Assembly: GCF_000382065.1 (NCBI RefSeq)
Contig: NZ_KB907501.1
Span: 347,452-411,451 of the forward strand
Length of the DNA: 64,000 bases
Direction: 5' to 3'
Source: Stenotrophomonas hibiscicola ATCC 19867
GTDB taxonomy: Bacteria; Pseudomonadota; Gammaproteobacteria; Xanthomonadales; Xanthomonadaceae
Positions 61,275-64,000 of the stretch are shown here, one piece after another. The notes beneath the pieces were generated by a model. The model was not told the origin of the DNA, did no database searches, and saw only the letters and a list, made by a program, of their open reading frames with translations. The position numbers were made by a program, and so were the translations under genes. Positions within the stretch are counted from its first letter, which is position 1. Each line of letters begins with the position of its first letter.

Positions 61275-61342
61275 TGTAGAGCCGAGCCCGCGCTCGGCTG
61301 CTCTTCAATCGAGGCATCAGCCGAGCATGGGCTCGGCTCTAC
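61275..61342. repeat. SMAG-like hairpin dimer
   Basis: TGTAGAGCCGAGCCCGCGCT and a mirrored unit GGGCTCGGCTCTAC. It separates the cyanophycinase-like and isoaspartyl-peptidase genes, which could make expression of the second weaker. Confidence 0.85.
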
Positions 61343-61381
61343 GATGATGCCTCCCTTGCCCACCTGCTGGAGACGTACCCG

Positions 61382-62398
61382 ATGAAACTGCGCCTGGCAC
61401 TGTCCGCACTGCTGTCCCTGCCCATGCTTGCCCAGGCCGCACCGGCCGCTTCACCGCTGCTGGTCATCCACGGCGGCGCCGGCGTCGAGCGCAAGGACCT
61501 GTCGCCGGCCGAGGAAAAGGCCGCACGTGACGCGCTGCGGGCAGCACTGCTGAAGGGTCATGCGGAACTGGCGGCGGGGCGCCCCGCGCTGGCCGCAGTC
61601 ACCGCCGCGATCACCGTGCTGGAGGACGATCCCACCTTCAACGCCGGCAAGGGCGCAGTGTTCACCCACGACGGCCGCAACGAGCTGGATGCGGCGGTCA
61701 TGGATGGCGCGAACCAGGCGGCGGGCGCGGTGGCGGGCGTGCAACGGGTGCGCAACCCGATCCTGCTGGCGCAGACCGTGATGCAGAAATCCCGCCACGT
61801 GATGATGGTCGGGCAGGGCGCCGAAGCCTTCGCGGCCGAGCAGGGCATTCCTCTGGTCGATCCCTCCTACTTCCGTACAGAGAAGCGTTGGCAACAGCTG
61901 CAGCGCGCCCTCAAGGAAGAGGCCAGTGGCCAGGCGCATGCCGACCTGGAGACTGCAAAGCACTTCGGTACCGTTGGTGCGGTCGCATTGGACGCGCAGG
62001 GGCATCTGGCCGCCGGCACCTCCACCGGGGGCATGACCAACAAGCGCTACGGCCGGGTCGGTGACTCGCCGATCATCGGTGCCGGCACCTGGGCCGACGC
62101 ACGCTGCGCGGTGTCCGGCACCGGGTGGGGCGAGTACTACATCCGCACTGCGGCCGCGCACGAGATCTGTGCGCGCATGCGCTACCAGGGGCAGAGCCCG
62201 GAGCAGGCCGGCAAGGGCGTGATCAACGAGACGATTCCGCAGATGGGCGGCGACGGCGGTGCGATCGTGCTCGGCGCAGACGGAAAAATGGCCACGCCGT
62301 TCAACACCCAGGGCATGTATCGGGGCTGGATCGGCGGCGACGGCGTCCCTCATGTCGCAATTTTCGCCAACGAGACCCTGCCGGTTCCCGGGCAATAA
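61382..62398 (+). CDS. Exported isoaspartyl peptidase / plant-type L-asparaginase (Ntn hydrolase, T2)
   Basis: 338 aa. Signal peptide 1-20 (ALSALLSLPMLAQA). Ntn-hydrolase precursor: autocleavage would free Thr197 in HFGTVGAVALD, giving alpha and beta chains. Typical blocks are LLVIHGGAGV near the N-terminus, NAGKGAVFTHDGRNELDAAVMDG, GTSTGGMTNKRYGRVGDSPIIGAGTWAD and GTGWGEYYIRTAAAHEI. The class cleaves beta-aspartyl dipeptides such as beta-Asp-Arg as well as asparagine, so it could finish the job of the cyanophycinase encoded upstream. A nearby TonB receptor suggests uptake. Confidence 0.92.
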   Translation: MKLRLALSALLSLPMLAQAAPAASPLLVIHGGAGVERKDLSPAEEKAARDALRAALLKGHAELAAGRPALAAVTAAITVLEDDPTFNAGKGAVFTHDGRNELDAAVMDGANQAAGAVAGVQRVRNPILLAQTVMQKSRHVMMVGQGAEAFAAEQGIPLVDPSYFRTEKRWQQLQRALKEEASGQAHADLETAKHFGTVGAVALDAQGHLAAGTSTGGMTNKRYGRVGDSPIIGAGTWADARCAVSGTGWGEYYIRTAAAHEICARMRYQGQSPEQAGKGVINETIPQMGGDGGAIVLGADGKMATPFNTQGMYRGWIGGDGVPHVAIFANETLPVPGQ

Positions 62399-62450
62399 CC
62401 TTGCGTATCAATGGGTTTGCGACAGCGTGTGAAAAAAATGGAAAAAAGCG

Positions 62451-62479
62451 TTGACAGCCCCACGTCCCATCAGCAGAAT
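62451..62479 (+). promoter_or_regulatory. Promoter of the tRNA-tuf transcription unit
   Basis: A perfect -35 TTGACA (62451-62456), a 17-bp spacer and a weaker -10 CAGAAT (62474-62479), followed by a GC-rich stretch AAGCGGCTC as in stringently controlled stable-RNA promoters. A-rich UP-element-like sequence (GAAAAAAATGGAAAAAAG) lies just upstream. About 57 bp before the first tRNA. Confidence 0.75.
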
Positions 62480-62535
62480 AAGCGGCTCACCACCACACAC
62501 CGCAACGCTTCGGCGGCAACGGTTTGGGGTGGTAA

Positions 62536-62621
62536 GGAGGGATACCCAAGCGGCCAACGGGGGCAGACTGTAAATCTGCTGGCTTACGCCTTCGGTGGTT
62601 CGAATCCACCTCCCTCCACCA
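62536..62621 (+). tRNA. tRNA-Tyr (anticodon GTA)
   Basis: 86 nt including CCA; class II tRNA with long variable arm. Acceptor GGAGGGA (62536-62542) pairs with TCCCTCC (62611-62617); anticodon stem GCAGA/TCTGC, loop CTGTAAA, anticodon GTA at 62570-62572. First RNA of the tRNA-tuf unit. Confidence 0.97.
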
Positions 62622-62645
62622 GTTTCACGTTGTGACATTCCCGGC

Positions 62646-62719
<74 letters not shown>

Positions 62720-62768
62720 TTGAATGAACTTTGAATATTATCGAGTTCATGTCATAATGCAAAACTCG

Positions 62769-62844
<76 letters not shown>

Positions 62845-62885
62845 TCTCAAGCATCACCTCTCAGACGAATTCGAGATAAGCAGCC

Positions 62886-64000
62886 ATGGCCAAGGGTAAG
62901 TTCGAGCGCACCAAGCCGCACGTCAATGTCGGCACCATCGGTCACGTCGACCACGGCAAGACCACGCTGACCGCCGCACTGACCAAGATCGGTGCCGAGC
63001 GCTTCGGTGGCGAGTTCAAGGACTACTCCTCGATCGACGCCGCGCCGGAAGAAAAGGCGCGTGGCATCACGATCTCGACCGCGCACGTCGAATACGAATC
63101 CCCGATCCGTCACTACGCCCACGTTGACTGCCCGGGCCACGCTGACTACGTCAAGAACATGATCACCGGTGCCGCCCAGATGGACGGCGCGATCCTGGTG
63201 TGCTCGGCCGCTGACGGCCCGATGCCGCAGACCCGCGAGCACATCCTGCTGTCGCGTCAGGTCGGCGTGCCGTACATCGTCGTGTTCCTGAACAAGGCCG
63301 ACATGGTTGACGACGCCGAGCTGCTCGAGCTGGTCGAGATGGAAGTGCGTGAGCTGCTGAGCAAGTACGACTTCCCGGGCGACGACACCCCGATCATCGC
63401 CGGTTCGGCCCGCCTGGCGCTGGAAGGTGACCAGAGCGACATCGGCGTGCCGGCCATCCTGAAGCTGGTCGATGCCCTGGACAGCTGGATTCCGGAGCCG
63501 GAGCGTGCGATCGACAAGCCGTTCCTGATGCCGGTGGAAGACGTGTTCTCGATCTCGGGCCGCGGCACCGTGGTGACCGGCCGTATCGAGCGCGGCGTGA
63601 TCAAGGTCGGCGACGAAATCGAAATCGTCGGCATCCGTCCGGTGCAGAAGACCACCGTGACCGGCGTTGAAATGTTCCGCAAGCTGCTGGACCAGGGTCA
63701 GGCAGGCGACAACGCTGGCCTGCTGCTGCGCGGCACCAAGCGTGACGACGTCGAGCGTGGCCAGGTGCTGGCCAAGCCGGGCACGATCAAGCCGCACACC
63801 AAGTTCGAGGGTGAAGTCTACGTCCTGTCGAAGGACGAAGGCGGCCGTCACACCCCGTTCTTCAACGGCTACCGTCCGCAGTTCTACTTCCGCACCACCG
63901 ACATCACCGGCGCAGCTGCACTGCCGGAAGGCGTCGAAATGGTGATGCCGGGTGACAACGTCAAGATGGTCGTCACCCTGATCAACCCGGTGGCGATGGA
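62886..64000 (+). CDS. tuf: Elongation factor Tu (3' end cut by window edge)
   Basis: About 371 of roughly 396 residues are visible; there is no stop because the window ends. It carries aminoacyl-tRNA to the ribosome A site using GTP. G1 motif GHVDHGKT (19-26), the effector region [14 protein letters not shown]3 [10 protein letters not shown]4 NKAD and G5 SARLA; domain 2 begins near [25 protein letters not shown] and domain 3 is partly present ([36 protein letters not shown]). The tRNA-Tyr-Gly-Thr-tuf order matches E. coli tufB minus its first tRNA-Thr. A second tuf copy, if any, lies outside the window. Confidence 0.98.
   Translation, partial: MAKGKFERTKPHVNVGTIGHVDHGKTTLTAALTKIGAERFGGEFKDYSSIDAAPEEKARGITISTAHVEYESPIRHYAHVDCPGHADYVKNMITGAAQMDGAILVCSAADGPMPQTREHILLSRQVGVPYIVVFLNKADMVDDAELLELVEMEVRELLSKYDFPGDDTPIIAGSARLALEGDQSDIGVPAILKLVDALDSWIPEPERAIDKPFLMPVEDVFSISGRGTVVTGRIERGVIKVGDEIEIVGIRPVQKTTVTGVEMFRKLLDQGQAGDNAGLLLRGTKRDDVERGQVLAKPGTIKPHTKFEGEVYVLSKDEGGRHTPFFNGYRPQFYFRTTDITGAAALPEGVEMVMPGDNVKMVVTLINPVAM

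Overview
The window looks like a chromosomal segment of a Stenotrophomonas (S. maltophilia complex) strain, from the Lysobacteraceae/Xanthomonadaceae of the Gammaproteobacteria. Three things point there: uniformly high GC; the ahpC-ahpF-oxyR order typical of xanthomonads; and at least fourteen intergenic clusters of short hairpins with a terminal GTAG, matching the SMAG elements described from S. maltophilia. I see no phage, integron, plasmid, transposase gene or CRISPR array. Almost everything is core housekeeping DNA, and the unusual material is intergenic.

Layout. 1-6594 (minus): a tightly overlapped run of a putative vitamin-transport-like membrane protein, cobalamin adenosyltransferase, HDAC-family deacetylase, lptD, surA and pdxA (cut by the window edge). 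6702-9088 (plus): two overlapping ubiquinone-ring flavin hydroxylases. 9157-14529 (minus): EF-hand protein, rlmM, nucleoside deaminase, two unknown proteins and glnS. 14712-15671 (plus): DUF2007 protein and msrA. 16323-21287 (minus): tal, rnk-like gene and the peroxide-defence set oxyR, ahpF and ahpC. 21610-25951: prmC, pip, and a LysR regulator divergent from an MFS efflux pump. 26087-28941 (minus): nitroreductase, 5'-3' exonuclease, Nudix hydrolase and N-formylglutamate amidohydrolase in one overlapped operon. 29273-36075: DUF1631 protein, then the transhydrogenase genes pntAA and pntAB-pntB, separated by an inverted sigma-factor/anti-sigma-like/DUF3106 operon. 36187-44156: small membrane protein, sufT, ilvE, a secreted subtilisin-like protease, asparaginase-domain protein, DUF2069-wrbA, YihY and a TlpA-like lipoprotein.

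44744-49654 (minus): ppk2, a GT41 O-GlcNAc-transferase-like protein, prfA and hemA. 49709-56700 (plus): TPR protein, lolB, ispE, tRNA-Gln, prs, rplY, pth and ychF, a conserved gammaproteobacterial order. 57315-62398: a large TonB-dependent receptor divergent from a secreted cyanophycinase-like peptidase and an isoaspartyl peptidase, a plausible peptide or cyanophycin scavenging set. 62451-64000 (plus): promoter, tRNA-Tyr, tRNA-Gly, tRNA-Thr and tuf (cut by the window edge).

Most interesting signals. (1) A composite intergenic repeat present four times as two head-to-head pairs (15713-16277 and 44217-44708). It has a conserved core, while its long flanking arms differ between copies yet stay self-complementary. 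(2) Three tandem copies of a ~100-bp repeat carrying a DnaA-box-like 9-mer (56764-57172). (3) A 66-bp almost perfect palindrome (9092-9157). (4) The split pnt locus. (5) The receptor/cyanophycinase/isoaspartyl-peptidase cluster.
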